Positions 18,880 through 30,849 are shown, numbered from the stretch's first letter. The stretch is DNA of 64,000 bases from Amycolatopsis sp. CA-128772 (GCF_002904295.1 NZ_PPHG01000027.1:231623-295622), one strand, 5' to 3'. Program-made: numbers and translations. The notes: a model not told the origin generated them from the sequence alone.

Positions 18880-20090
18880 TGGGCGCGCCCGGGTGCCACG
18901 CGCCACTCACGCTACGGGGATCTACGCGTCGGCCGGCCAACCCAAGAACACGAACGCGTGACGCCCAGTCAGGTCGCCGAAAGCGGTGTTTGTCGAGGAG
19001 CACCGACATCGCTGCGCCCGATGCTCACAACCACGACGACGGCGGCGGGACGCCACGCCAACCCACGATAACCAGGCCAATCACGCGCTCTCCAGGCCGA
19101 ACGTCGCAAAGGACGCGGCGCCGAGCTGGGCCTCGAGCACCCAGGCGGCTTTGAACCTGGCTACGCGGACCGAGCTCGAACGCCGCACCCTCCAAGAATC
19201 CCTGAGCCCCCACCGAAGGGCCATCTGGCTGACTCGCAGCGTGGCGCTCAGCCGGGCTCTGCAGACACTCGGGCCAGTGCTCCAACGCTGCTGGGACCCA
19301 AATGCGGCGTTCTTCTCCAAACCCGAGCAGCGACGGCCGAGCGCCACGCTATCCCGGACGTACCCGCGAGGCGGCCCATCAATCCCACGCCATGGATCGA
19401 TTCACTCAGACGGACCGGCCAGTGCTCTGGCACACAGCGCGTGACGCCGAGCCCGATCACATGCACCGAGGGGGTGAAGTCCGGCGCGGACCAGAACTCG
19501 AACACCACGTCCGACTACCCCTACCACCGCGGGCAACCCACTAACCGACATGTTCGGCCAGACAAGGAATTCTGTCACACGAAACGGCTGGCGTCCTGTC
19601 CACACCAGGCGCTTAGCAGGATTGCCGTGATCGAGCGGCCCTGCGCACGAAGGTCAAGACGCTACGCGCAGCAACCAAAACCCCCGGCAACACTGCACAC
19701 CGTGACCGGATACGGCGTGGCGCCCGACTCGGCGACGCATCTCGGGGGAGGGAAGACACCGCCGCCTCCATCGCACCCAGCGACCGCCGAGCGCCACACC
19801 ACCCACAGCGTAACCCCGTCGACGCGGGCTCACCACCACAACCCGGACGTGTTCTCGCCATCGCGCTTGCAACGCCGGACCGATCCGCGTCACGGCGAGA
19901 AAGCGTGTTTCGTCCCGGGCCTACCCGACATTAGAAGCAGCACGGAAACAACGACACATCCCACCAGACCCCGCCGCACCAGGGAGACTAACCGATGCGA
20001 CGCCACCCTCCCAGTCCCAATCGAACCGCCCTCTTCAGCCGCTAGCAACTCGCCTGCTGGACCGAACAACCCGAGGCCGTCACCAGGCCG
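18880..20090. repeat. Long gene-free repeat, copy 1
   Basis: About 1.2 kb without a supported gene, collinear with 35220-36560. Matching blocks include the segments at 18889/35229, 19030/35370, 19716/35866 and 20030/36490. Both copies carry the recurring nonamers GCGCCACGC (19341) and GCGTGACGC (18956, 19439), which are near complements. On the minus strand both copies read VARFKAAWVLE or VARFEAAWMLE, hinting at an ancestral peptide. I see no intact frame. Confidence 0.6.
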
Positions 20091-20169
20091 GTAAACGACC
20101 GGGTCCAACCGGACCAATCAGCTCGACACCTCAGGTCGAATGCCCGCGACGCCGCCAGTCCCCACATCA

Positions 20170-20544
20170 CTGTGCCACGACTTCAGGAGTACGATTTCTG
20201 CAAGCAAATCCGCCGCCGCTGCCCGACCCGGAAAGCTCTGCCTCATCTTCGACAAATACGGACCTGACATCAAGGCCGAGGTCGCCACGTGGTGCACGGC
20301 CAACGACATCGAGCTGGTCTACACATCCAACACGCATCCGGACTGAGCTGGATCGAGTGCGAGTTGGCCGCGGTCCGTTACTACACCTCGACGGCAACGC
20401 CTATCCCAGCCACGCTGCTCAACAGACAGCGATCGCGGCTACATCCGCCGACGAACCGCCACTGTTACCCCAGACGCCACGTCGCGGTCAACCTCAAGAT
20501 CCGCCGCCCAGATTACCTACCCCAACGTTGCTTGATGCGGTACC
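20170..20544 (+). pseudogene. IS630-family transposase, C-terminal relic
   Basis: LIFDKYGPDIKAEVATWC, NDIELVYTSNTHPD, then WIECELAAVRYY in a second frame and the closing ITYPNVA in a third. These match the end of the IS630 DDE domain and the family tail (RRPDYLPNVA). There are at least two frameshifts and no 5' half. It abuts the IS256 element. Confidence 0.65.
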
Positions 20545-20567
20545 AGCTGGTTGCGTTGGCTTTAGTA

Positions 20568-21973
20568 GGGTCTGTCCCGTGATCGGTGTTTCCGGCGTTG
20601 TTGATCAGTAGGTTTCGGCTCCCGGCCAGCGATCACCGAACGTGATGGCGAACGCCTTGATCACTGGCTTCCAACGCATCGTCCATCGGGCGCGGCCGGT
20701 CGCGGTCGGGTCCAGGCTGCGGGTCACAAGGTACAGGCACTTCATCGCGGCCTGCTCGGTCGGGAAATGCCCGCGTGCGCGAACCGCCCGCCGGTAACGC
20801 GCGTTCAGCGACTCGATCGCGTTCGTGGAACAGATCATCGTCCGGATCTCGACGTCGTAGTCGAGGAACGGCGTGAACTCATCCCAAGCATTGCGCCACA
20901 AACGAATCACCGCTCCATGCTTCGCACCCCATTTCTCTTCAAATTCGTCGAGAGCTGCCGCGGCGGCATCCGGGCTCGGTGCGGTATAAATGGGTTTGAT
21001 ATCGCGTTTCACCGCCTCCCAGTCCCGGCGAGACACCAGCCGGAAGGTGTTGCGGATCAAGTGAACAATGCAGGTCTGAACGACGGTTTGCGGCCACACG
21101 TTGGTGACAACATCCGGGAGACCCTTGAGTCCGTCGCAGACGAGGAAGAACACATCCCGGACACCGCGGTTCTTCAGGTCGATCAGCACTTATCCAGAAC
21201 TTCGCGCCCTCGCCGCCCGAGCCCATCCACAGCCCCAGGACGTCCTTATGACCGTCCACGGTGACGCCGATGGCGGCGTAGACGGGCCGGTTGGCGACCT
21301 GCCCGTCGCGGACCTTGACGTGGGTGGCGTCGATGAACACCGCCACGTACACCGGGTCGAGCGGACGGTTGGCCCAGTCACTCATTTCGGCGACGACCTT
21401 GTCGGTGATCCGCGATATCGTTTCCTTGCTGACCGAGGATCCATAGATCTCGGCGAAATGCGCCGAGATATCTCCGGTCGTCCTTCCCTTCGCATACAAC
21501 GACAGAACGATCTCGTCCACCTCGGTGAGCCGACGTTGCCGCTTGCGCACGATCTGCGGCTCGAACGTGCTCTCCCGGTCCCGCGGCACGTCGATACCGA
21601 TCTCGCCGGCGGCGTCGGAGATCACTGTTTCGGGCGGGTGCCGTTGCGGACGTTCGTCGACTCGCGGTCCGGGTCGGCCTGGTTCTTCTCGTGCCCGAGG
21701 TGCTCGGTCATCTCCTCGTTGAGCGCGGTCTCCAGAATGTTCTTGGTGAACAGCTTCAGCAGGCCGTCCGGGCCGGTCAGCGCCAGCCCGCGGGCCTTCG
21801 CCTCGGCCACCATCGCCGCCGCGGCGGCCTGCTCCGGCGACAGCTCCCGCGCCGGCTTCGACTCACTCTTGCGTGGACTCACAAGCTCCGATGTCATCAC
21901 TCACCGTGCCCATCCCGCCGGACCTCAGCCCGGCGTGTCGGGCCGAAAACACCGATCTTGGAACAGTCCCCCC
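20568..21973 (-). mobile_element. IS256-family insertion sequence, degenerate
   Basis: An element of about 1.4 kb. The ends read GGGTCTGTCCCGTGATCGGT (20568) and, reversed, GGGGGGACTGTTCCAAGATC (to 21973), sharing CTGT-CC and GATCGGTGTTT as imperfect inverted repeats. The size matches IS256. The single transposase gene inside has two frameshifts, so the copy cannot move itself. Confidence 0.75.
20605..21900 (-). pseudogene. IS256 transposase, two frameshifts
   Basis: The N-terminal part (ELSPEQAAAAAMVAEAKARG, ETALNEEMTEHLGHEK) ends early because an A-tract has one A too few (CCGAAACAGTG). The middle part holds the first DDE Asp (VYVAVFIDATHVKVRDG). A two-base loss at about 21189 (AAGTGCTGATC) separates it from VFFLVCDGLKGLPDVV and the C-terminal STNAIESLNARYRRAVR with the catalytic Glu. 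All landmarks remain, so decay is recent. Confidence 0.8.
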
Positions 21974-21978
21974 GGCGA

Positions 21979-22728
21979 TCAGGTTCCTGGTTGTGTGGAG
22001 GATTGTTCGGTGATGACGCGGTAGACGAAGTCGGCGGCGACATCGCGGAGTTTGACGTTGGTGTTCTGCGACTGGGTGATGAGCCGTTGCATGGCGGCCT
22101 TCTCGTCGATCTTGTGGATGAGCATGAGCATGCCCTTGGCTTGCTCGATCACCCCCCGGTGGCGCATCGCGGTGTTCAGGTGCTCGGCCAGGGAGTGCGC
22201 CTGCTGGTAACGGCGGTCCGCCTGCAGGGCCGACTCGACGCTCACGGTGTACAGGCGCAAAGTCGTCGCGTCGAACTGCTGGTAGCCGTGCGCTCCGAAC
22301 CCGAACAGGTTCAGCGCCCCCCGCATACCGTCTTCGATCGTCAGCGGCGCGGCCAGGAAACTGCCGACCCCGAGCTCCTTGGCTTCCTGCACGAACTCCG
22401 GCCACCGCCCGCCGGCTTCGGTGATGGTGACGCGCACGATGCCACCGGTCCGGGCGGCGTCGAGGCAGGGACCTTCCCCGCTGCGGTACTGAACGCGGTC
22501 CAGCAGCACGGCCCGATCGTCGGTGCTGACCGCGGTGGCGGCCTCCCCGCCGGTGAGGGTGGTAATGCTGGCCATGTCGGCCTCGGGGACTAGCCGCACC
22601 GCTTCGGCACACACAGTGCTCAGCACGGCCTCGGTGTCCGGCGCCCGCTCGAACAGACCGGACAGGTCGGCGATGCTGGCGCCGAGCTCGTCGAGCCGGT
22701 GGGCGAAGTCGTCGTTGTCGGCTGCCAC
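21979..22728 (-). CDS. GAF-ANTAR RNA-binding regulator
   Basis: Length 249 aa. A GAF domain (about residues 20-165, VQYRSGEGPCLDAARTG, LGVGSFLAAPL) precedes an ANTAR domain (about 185-240: RGVIEQAKGMLMLIHKID, ITQSQNTNVKLRDVAADFV). ANTAR proteins bind paired RNA hairpins to prevent transcription termination, with the GAF domain sensing a signal. It is the only complete GAF-ANTAR protein here; truncated or GAF-less relatives lie at 31325 and 33404. Its gene is next to the IS256 end. Confidence 0.88.
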   Translation of the reverse strand: MAADNDDFAHRLDELGASIADLSGLFERAPDTEAVLSTVCAEAVRLVPEADMASITTLTGGEAATAVSTDDRAVLLDRVQYRSGEGPCLDAARTGGIVRVTITEAGGRWPEFVQEAKELGVGSFLAAPLTIEDGMRGALNLFGFGAHGYQQFDATTLRLYTVSVESALQADRRYQQAHSLAEHLNTAMRHRGVIEQAKGMLMLIHKIDEKAAMQRLITQSQNTNVKLRDVAADFVYRVITEQSSTQPGT

Positions 22729-23540
22729 GGCAGGCGCCTCCGTCGTTCACGGCGAGCGCGCTCAAGGCGCCCTCGCCAGCGGTGTGCGGGGAGACAACCG
22801 CTGGCATCTCAACGGGGGTCACCAGAACCCTACAACCCCGTTCGCACGGTGATCAGGAACCCGTGTTTGGTTCCCCGGCTCCGGGGTAACGACAGGGCAC
22901 GGTTCGGAGACTCCCGCGGGACAGTCTGGACCGAGGCTTCGCCGGCTCCAAAAGGGAGGGCCGGCGAAGCCGACCTCCAACCGGACCACGCTGTACTTGC
23001 CCGGCAGCAAGCACCTCTCGCCGCGTCGAACCTTGTTTCCGGGGTACGGGAGCGGAAGCGCGAGGTCTTGACCGAGTACCCACTCCCCGGAAGCAACGGT
23101 GCTTGACAGGTTCCTGCCGCACCAGTGTCAGTGGGTCGCACCGTCACCTACGATCTTCATGCTGCGGATCGTCGTTAAGCTGGACCCGCGCGGCGCATCA
23201 CGATGATCGTCGCTCTCGCGCCCCGGGCTCGTCCCCTGATCAGCTGGCAGGCAAGCGCGATCGAGTTCTTCCGTCTGGCACGGTGGCTCAACAGGTCGCA
23301 CTGCGCATCCACGTTGACCGACGCGGTCGCCGCGCATAAGCCGCACGCCACAAAGCCGCTTGGGATTATGGGAACACCGCGGATCCTGTGTCGTGCATGG
23401 ACTACGCTGCCACCCACCGGCAACCGGCACCAACATGGTCTTGACCGGCATCGGTGAGCCGCTCGCGGGTAGCGGTTCGGGAGCTGACGGACTTCGCATC
23501 GGCCACCTGCTGACCTTCACAACCGCGCGACTGCCTTCGG
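22729..23540. other. Intergenic stretch with one strong hairpin
   Basis: No convincing gene. A perfect 12-bp inverted repeat (GGCTTCGCCGGC at 22935-22946, complement at 22960-22971) with a 13-base loop lies in the middle. Its position, over 200 bp from either flanking start, does not mark it as a terminator of a known gene. A small RNA or an RNA target is possible. Confidence 0.4.
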
Positions 23541-24668
23541 TCATACGACGAGGCGGATTGCCGGCCGGGCCAAGGCGCGGGCCGCGTCCGCGATGCGTAC
23601 ACCAGCTCCTCCGTCACCGAATGGCGAAGGCAAGCCGGCCAGGTGGACGCGGCGGTCGTCGTCGGCAAGCCAGTCCAGGGCGATCGCGGTGAGGTCGGCC
23701 CGGGCGACCCCTCGGCCGAAGTCCCTCAGCGCCTTCGAGTGCTCCGTCGACTGGCGCACGACCAGCACCGGCCGTTTCAGGACCGTCGCCTCCTCCGGCA
23801 CCGCACCCGAGTCGGTGACCAGCAGCCCTGCGTGCGCGGCCAGCGCCAGGAACTCCGAGTGCCACAGCCGATCCACCACCCGCAGGCCCATCCCTGACGA
23901 CAGCACGCCGGCGCGCTCGATCACCGCCCTCGTCCGCGGGCTCGTGGGCAGCACGACTGGGTGACCGGCGTCGACCAGGGCGGCCAGCTGGTTCATGATC
24001 CCGAACAGCGCCTCCTCGTCATCGACGTTCTCCGGGTGCTCGATCGTGGCCAGCACGTACCGGTCGGGTTCCAGGCCCCACCGGCGCACGAGAGCGAGCC
24101 GGTCTGGCTCCGCCATGAGCCGGTGGCGCACGGCCTCGACCGCGGTGCTGCCGGTCAGCCGGACGTCCCGGCCACCGAGCCCTTCGGCCCGCAGGTTGAC
24201 GACGTTGGCCGCGGTGGGCGCGCACAGCACCTGGGCGGAGCGGTCGAGCAGCACCCGGTTCTGCTCCTCAGCCGAGCCGAACTCGTGGCTGCGCACACCG
24301 GCGCCCATGCGCACCAGCGGGATGCCGTTGGCGCCGGCGGCCAGCGCCCCGGCGAGCGCGGTGTCGGACGCGCCGTGCACGACCACCGCATCCGGCAGGT
24401 CGGCGGCGAACGCGCGGTCGAACCGCCCCAACGCCACCGCGACGGAGCAGATGCGGTCGCGCGGCGTGGACGACGGCCGGCGATCGGCGCGCACCACCCG
24501 GGCCGCGTCGCCCAGCCCGGCGAGCACCGGAGCGAGCGCAAAGACCTCCGCCCGGTCGCCCAGGACCACCGCGATGCCGCCGGGACGCGGCGTGGGCATC
24601 GGCGCCCGCCGGCGCGTGGGCGTGGTCCAGACGGTCGGACGCTCGGGGTCTTGCAGGACTGCGGACAT
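23541..24668 (-). CDS. WecB-like UDP-GlcNAc 2-epimerase family protein, altered active site
   Basis: Length 375 aa. ATG at 24668 follows GGGAGG. The fold signatures are present: DRAEVFALAPVLAGL, VHGASDTALAGALAA, SAEEQNR, ENVDDEEALF, TDSGAVPEEA. Two positions usual in the epimerase are changed: the Glu of H-V-E-A-G-L-R is Gly (RMGAGVRSHE), and the His of T-x-H-R-x-E-N appears as Glu (ATIEHPENV). The enzyme converts UDP-GlcNAc to UDP-ManNAc; this version may be a divergent hydrolase/epimerase or a binding protein. It is divergent from a two-component system with a 168-bp shared upstream region. Confidence 0.75.
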   Translation of the reverse strand: MSAVLQDPERPTVWTTPTRRRAPMPTPRPGGIAVVLGDRAEVFALAPVLAGLGDAARVVRADRRPSSTPRDRICSVAVALGRFDRAFAADLPDAVVVHGASDTALAGALAAGANGIPLVRMGAGVRSHEFGSAEEQNRVLLDRSAQVLCAPTAANVVNLRAEGLGGRDVRLTGSTAVEAVRHRLMAEPDRLALVRRWGLEPDRYVLATIEHPENVDDEEALFGIMNQLAALVDAGHPVVLPTSPRTRAVIERAGVLSSGMGLRVVDRLWHSEFLALAAHAGLLVTDSGAVPEEATVLKRPVLVVRQSTEHSKALRDFGRGVARADLTAIALDWLADDDRRVHLAGLPSPFGDGGAGVRIADAARALARPAIRLVV

Positions 24669-24836
24669 CGTTACCTCCCAAGAATCGGTCCTCTTCAGGA
24701 GATCTCCTCGGACGGGCCGGACGCGTCGTCTCGCGGTGACAATCCGCGCCATGGTGTGGACCCAGGTTGACGCGCCACCCGATCGTGGTCGCGCGAGTCG
24801 CCGGGCGACGGCCGTGCTGCTTGCATGGTGTGAGTG

Positions 24837-26743
<1,907 letters not shown>

Positions 26744-27094
26744 CGCGGGACGACGGCGCAGCTGCTCGCGTATGGCCGGTGCCGCGCCGGGTGATCGTGC
26801 CGCCGGGCAGGACGAGCGCGCCGGCCGGCGACAGCCGATTCCGCGGTGGCCGAACTCAGCCGGTGCGCAGGAAAGCCTCCTCGAGGAGGGTCGTGCCGAC
26901 CAGCGGGCGCAACCTGCCCAACCGCTGATTTCGGCAGGTTGAAGTGGCCCCGGCTCGGCATTCTGAACTGGCCCCGGAGGCTGGGTTGCGACATCGGTCG
27001 GCATCTTGATGCGACTCCACCTGCCATCGTCGGCGTGGGTTCGGCACTCTGATTTGGCCCCACCTCGTTCCAGTGTTTCTGCTGGTGGAAGCTG
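26744..27094. other. Intergenic with IS21-type end repeats
   Basis: No gene seen. Three short repeats (TGAAGTGGCCCC near 26940, TGAACTGGCCCC near 26966, TGATTTGGCCCC near 27050) resemble the multiple end repeats of IS21-family elements and may mark one end of the element whose istB remnant lies at 27603-28410. Confidence 0.45.
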
Positions 27095-27359
27095 ATGCCG
27101 GTCGGTGACTATGGCGTGGTGAGCGAGCGTGAGCCCGGCCCGGTGGTGACGCTGGTGTGGGCGCTGGACGAGGTGTTCATCGGGTTCGCGGGACGACCGG
27201 TCGCGGTGGTCCGCCGCGAACTGGAGGATGCCTGCGAGCTGTGGGACTGCCGGCTGGACGCAGACACGTTGGACGTGTTCGCAGCCGAGATCGCCGCGGG
27301 TGATCCGGGTCCCGCCAGGCGGACCGGTGGAGGTGGACTGGCGGGACGCGCCGTTCTGA
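27095..27359 (+). pseudogene. Small hypothetical protein, probable one-base frameshift near its end
   Basis: REPGPVVTLVWALDEVFIGF and RRELEDACELWDCRL, DTLDVFAAEIAAGDPG have coding-like composition. At GGTCCCGCC one extra C shifts the frame; without it the protein would end naturally as PVEVDWRDAPF at TGA 27357. As it stands, the frame runs to 27424 into the convergent gene. No family is recognised. Confidence 0.4.
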
Positions 27360-27368
27360 CGGGTGCGT

Positions 27369-27566
27369 TCAGCTTTCCCGGACGCTGGCGGTTCGGAGGC
27401 CGAGCGAGGACTCGAGCGTGGTGAAGACGCGACCGTCGGCGAGCTGGAATTCGATGTAGTCGGGCTCGTGGAAGGTGGTCACCGTGGCTGGGGTGCCTTC
27501 GGCTAGGTCGAGCTCGGGTTCGTCATCAAGGAACACGACCTGGTCGCCTACGTTCATGCCTGTCAT
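27369..27566 (-). CDS. Small acidic protein, unrecognised
   Basis: Length 65 aa (62 from the second ATG at 27557). The sequence (VGDQVVFLDDEPELDLAEG, ATVTTFHEPDYIEFQLADG) has the alternating pattern of a small beta-barrel such as an SH3/KOW-like fold. It lies between IS21-type repeats and the istB remnant, so it may be cargo or an interrupted neighbour. Confidence 0.5.
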   Translation of the reverse strand: MTGMNVGDQVVFLDDEPELDLAEGTPATVTTFHEPDYIEFQLADGRVFTTLESSLGLRTASVRES

Positions 27567-27602
27567 GATGCCAGCCGAGAACGGCGATCGGCGAGCTGGT
27601 AG

Positions 27603-28410
27603 TCAGCTGGCCCGGCTGGTGCGGCGGCGTTTGGTGGTGCGCAGCCGGAACGACTCGGTGCCGGTCTCGATGATCGAGGCGTCGAACGTCAAGCGATCGA
27701 CGATCGCGGCGCAGAGCCGCGGGTCGGTGAAGATGCGCTTCCACTCGCTGAACGCGGAGTTGCTCGCGATCGCGATGCTGGGGCGTTCCTCCGCTCGGTG
27801 AAAACCTGGAACAGCAGCTCCGCACCGCGCCGGTCCAGCTCGAGATAGCCGAGTTCATCCAAGCAGAGCAGGTCGACGCGGCCGTAGCGGGCGATGGTCT
27901 TGGACAGGTGCTTGTCCTCGGCCCCTTCGACGAGCTCGTTGACCAGCGCGGTAGCGGTGACGTAACGGACCTTGAACCCGGCCTCCGCCGCGGCGGTGCC
28001 CAGCCCGATCAGCAGGTGGGACTTGCCGGTGCCGGAGTTCCCGATCAGGCAGACCGGCTGCCCGGCGCGGATCCAGGCGCCCTTGGCCAGGGTGTGGACC
28101 AGCGCGGGCGGGACGTTCGGGTTCGCAGCGAAGTCGAAGTCCTCGATGCGTCTCGTGCGCGGGAAGCCGACTTGCTTGACCAGGCGGGCTTTGCGGCGGA
28201 CCTCGCGGTCTTCGCACTCGATGAACAGCAGCTCGGACAAAAAGGTCTTGTAGGTGGCCTGCTGGCGGGCCGCGGCGGCGGCCTGGTCGCCGAAGCGGTC
28301 GCGGATGGTCGGCAGCCGCAGGATTTGGCAGGCCTGCTCGATGGCGGCGTCGGCGGCTTCCTCGGTGATCTGGTCCCGGCCGCGGCTGGTGGTGCACCGT
28401 GCTCCGCATG
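27603..28410 (-). pseudogene. istB: IS21 helper ATPase IstB, frameshifted
   Basis: The frame begins near RDQITEEAADAAIEQACQI and keeps Walker A (GNSGTGKSHL), Walker B (DLLCLDELGYLELD) and arginine-rich segments. After LLFQVFTERR one G is missing, and the true tail (IAIASNSAFSEWKRIF, DRLTFDASIIETGTESF, RRRTSRAS) continues in another frame to the stop at 27605-27603. No clear start codon lies in frame and no istA is present. IstB assists the IstA transposase; this copy is dead. Confidence 0.8.
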
Positions 28411-28477
28411 CTGCGCGATCACGACCAGCGCACTGCAGCGGCCGGAAACGGTCTCCGGGTAACGGCGCGGCGACGAG

Positions 28478-28839
28478 CTAGGGCTTTCGCGCCGATGACG
28501 GGCTCAGGGCGCGAAGCCGGCACTGTCGGGGCTGGCCTGGTTCGACGTGGTTGCCTGTGCCGCGGGGGCGCCAGCCGGGACTGTCGGGGCCGGTGCGCAG
28601 CCGGATGGCGGTGAGCTCGGCCGAGCGTTGTTCGGCCGACTCGGCATCCGGCAGGTCCAGCACCTTGGCGATCGTCCGCCAGTCCCACCCCTGCCGGCGC
28701 GCTTGCTTGATAAACACCAGTTCCGACTGATCGACCAGGTATCGTTGCCGTGCGATCAGTTGGCTTTGGCTTGCAGCTGCGGCGGAAGTAGGCTGTGGTC
28801 CCGTAGCCAATCGTCGAGCACCACGTCACGATCCGTCAT
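28478..28839 (-). pseudogene. Small HTH-type protein, frameshifted
   Basis: ATG at 28839 opens TDRDVVLDDWLRDHSLL and hits a stop after LQAKAN. In another frame QLIARQRYLVDQSELVFIKQ and GWDWRTIAKVLDLPDAESA continue. The second part resembles small actinomycete DNA-binding proteins with a Trp-containing HTH. A single indel near 28767 would restore one protein. It is also possible that only the downstream frame is used, from TTG 28810. Confidence 0.5.
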
Positions 28840-28985
28840 GGCTGCTCATTTTAACAGCGCCGATGGCTGGCTGACGTTCTTGATCACGGTAGGACACGAA
28901 CCCGAGGCACACCGTCAACGCGGAGTCTGGAGGAAGAATCGGCCAGGACTAATTCGTCGTGGACAAACGTCGGCCAGAGTTGCGC

Positions 28986-29387
28986 TCAGCGCAGGCGGGC
29001 CAGCAGCGACAGCCACTGCTCGACGTCGGCGCGGTCGGGGTGGATCGGCAGGTTCCGGTCCAGGTTCAGCAACCGGACCGGGCGCAGCACGGGACGACTG
29101 GCGGCGACGATGGCGCACGGGATCCCGGCGTCGTGGGCGGTGGTGACGGCGTGCAGCAGCACCGCCAGGCCGCCGCAGGAACAGAACTCGACGCACGCGA
29201 GGTCGATGATCAGCGCAGCGGGCTGCAGCTGCAGTTCCTCGGTCAGCCGGGCCTGCAGCCGATCGATAACGGTGAGGTCGAGCTCGCCGGCCACGGCGAC
29301 GGTGGTGTGCTCGGCGGTGGTGGTGACGATGACCTCGGCGCCGCTGTACGGCGTGGAGCAGGGTGTTGGGTCGGTAGCGTCGCGCAT
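28986..29387 (-). CDS. STAS-domain protein
   Basis: Length 133 aa. ATG at 29387 follows GAGGAG. One STAS domain (TTTAEHTTVAVAGELDLTV, LIIDLACVEFCSCGGLAVLL). The loop that carries the phospho-Ser reads FCSCGGL, keeping one Ser between two Cys, which is unusual. The closest relative in the window is the STAS protein at 32704, with which it shares a C-terminal extension (ADVEQWLSLLARL). It is divergent from the STAS-kinase pair at 29689. Confidence 0.82.
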   Translation of the reverse strand: MRDATDPTPCSTPYSGAEVIVTTTAEHTTVAVAGELDLTVIDRLQARLTEELQLQPAALIIDLACVEFCSCGGLAVLLHAVTTAHDAGIPCAIVAASRPVLRPVRLLNLDRNLPIHPDRADVEQWLSLLARLR

Positions 29388-29688
29388 CGGCAGCTCCTCG
29401 ATGCTGGTGGCGTCGATCCGCCGCCAGCGCTCCGTCGCGCCCGTGCCGGGGCGCGACGGACGGTAAGGCAGGGGTAGCGGCTGGACGTTTCAACCGCGAC
29501 GTCCGTCAACATTGCCGGACGCGACAGCTACCTGCCCCGCCGCGGAACCACTCAAACGAATGAAGGCTGCTCGGTCGGATGCACGTGTTTCGCCCGCCCG
29601 GGTGAGGGGTATAGGAGTGCGAATGCTGCAGCGGGCCTGCCCTATTAGGTGGCACGCGCGGGAAGGGACCCCCAGTGACGTCACGGCG

Positions 29689-30081
29689 ATGACCGATAGT
29701 TTCACCGGCGAGCTGGCCCCAGCTCAGGATGCCGTGCGAGTCCGGCTGCACAGCACCGAGGATCTCGCGGGCGCGCTGGTGCTGGAGGTGGCCGGGCAGA
29801 TTGATCTGCTCACGTCCGGGCAGCTGGCCGACGCGGTCACCGCCGCGCTGCCCCGCCGGCCGCCGGTGCTGGTGATCAACCTGAGCGCGGTCACGTTCCT
29901 CGACTCCACCGGCCTGTCCGTGCTGGCCCAGGCCCACGCCGCCACCACCGGCACTGCGGTGCGGGTGGTGGCCATCGAGGACGGCATGCCCCGGCGCGCG
30001 ATGACGCTGACCGGGATGGATCAGCTGCTGCCGGTGTTCGCCACCCCCGCGGCCGCGCTCGCTGCGGACTCTCTCCGATGA
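29689..30081 (+). CDS. STAS-domain anti-sigma factor antagonist
   Basis: Length 130 aa from ATG 29689; a longer frame runs upstream but lacks coding character and a better start. The domain has a canonical phosphorylation loop (VTFLDSTGLSVL) with Asp-Ser. Its stop overlaps the ATG of the following kinase, so the two form a classical antagonist/kinase pair, the second in the window. Confidence 0.87.
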   Translation: MTDSFTGELAPAQDAVRVRLHSTEDLAGALVLEVAGQIDLLTSGQLADAVTAALPRRPPVLVINLSAVTFLDSTGLSVLAQAHAATTGTAVRVVAIEDGMPRRAMTLTGMDQLLPVFATPAAALAADSLR

Positions 30082-30539
30082 CCCTCATGGTCAACGATCC
30101 CGCCGCCCAGAGCGGCGCAGAAAACGCGGACGTCGCGTGCGTGGCGGACCTGCAGCACCGGGCGGTGCCCGCCGAGCCCGCCCAGCTGAGCGTGGTGCGG
30201 GATCAGGTGGCCACGTGGGCCGCCGGCACCGGCCTGCCGCCCGCGCGCGTGCAGGATCTGCTGCTGGCGGTGTATGAGGCGATGGCCAACGCCGTGGTGC
30301 ACGCCTACCCCGGCGGTCCGGGCACGTTCGGCTTGCACGCGACCAGCCGCGGCGACACGGTCACCGTGACCGTCACCGACCATGGTCAATGGCAGCCCGT
30401 TCCGCGCTCGGGCTTGCTGGGCGGACGCGGTCTGCCGCTGATCCATTGCCTGGCCGATCAGGCCGCGATCGAGACGAGTGACGCGGGCACGACGGTGTCG
30501 ATGACCTGGACTCAGCCTCGGCTCTCACCGCAGGGGTGA
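30078..30539 (+). CDS. RsbW-like serine kinase/anti-sigma factor
   Basis: Length 153 aa, HATPase_c_2. N box (VYEAMANAVVHAY), G1 (VTDHGQWQP) and G2 (GGRGLPLIHCLAD) are complete. The ATGA overlap with the STAS gene implies coupled translation. The sequence is close to the intact paralog at 10830 and the broken one at 8243, so the three arose by duplication. Its sigma partner is not encoded in the window. Confidence 0.88.
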   Translation: MTLMVNDPAAQSGAENADVACVADLQHRAVPAEPAQLSVVRDQVATWAAGTGLPPARVQDLLLAVYEAMANAVVHAYPGGPGTFGLHATSRGDTVTVTVTDHGQWQPVPRSGLLGGRGLPLIHCLADQAAIETSDAGTTVSMTWTQPRLSPQG

Positions 30540-30688
30540 GCCGCACCGATCTGGGTAGCACCCGCCGGGCCCTGGTGATCACCATCCGGCTACGACGGTG
30601 GCGGCACCGGTAATCAGCGCGACCGTCAGCCCGATTTACCAGGCAGGAGGGAAACACCACGTTTTCTGATCACGGAAGCGCACCGCCA

Positions 30689-30844
30689 ATGGCCGAATCG
30701 CCGCGGCGGGTGACTTTGCGAGCCCAGCACCGTAGCGTCACTCTCGACAGTCCCGCTTTCTTCCACGTCGGTGACGGTGAAGCCATAACGGGCCTCGATG
30801 CCGGGCGTGGACAGCGCCAGCTGGACTACGCAGGCTCCTGCTGA
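30689..30844 (+). CDS. Conserved small ORF, first of an overlapping pair (copy B)
   Basis: Length 51 aa (RRVTLRAQHRSVTLDSPA, HVGDGEAITGLDAGRG, LDYAGSC). It is the paralog of 12140-12286 with the same upstream block and the same terminal TGCTGACCCGC context. Conserved position downstream of a partner-switching pair in both loci suggests a role connected with it. Unknown family. Confidence 0.55.
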   Translation: MAESPRRVTLRAQHRSVTLDSPAFFHVGDGEAITGLDAGRGQRQLDYAGSC

Positions 30845-30849
30845 CCCGC

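Noticed and set aside
18880..20090. Integron attC array or CRISPR for the recurring nonamers
   Set aside because: Spacing is irregular, there is no RYYYAAC/GTTRRRY core, no unit-length repeats and no integron integrase or cas gene.
19441..20094. 217-codon plus-strand frame in the gene-free repeat
   Set aside because: Thr/Pro/Arg-rich translation without conservation to the matching frame of the second repeat copy.
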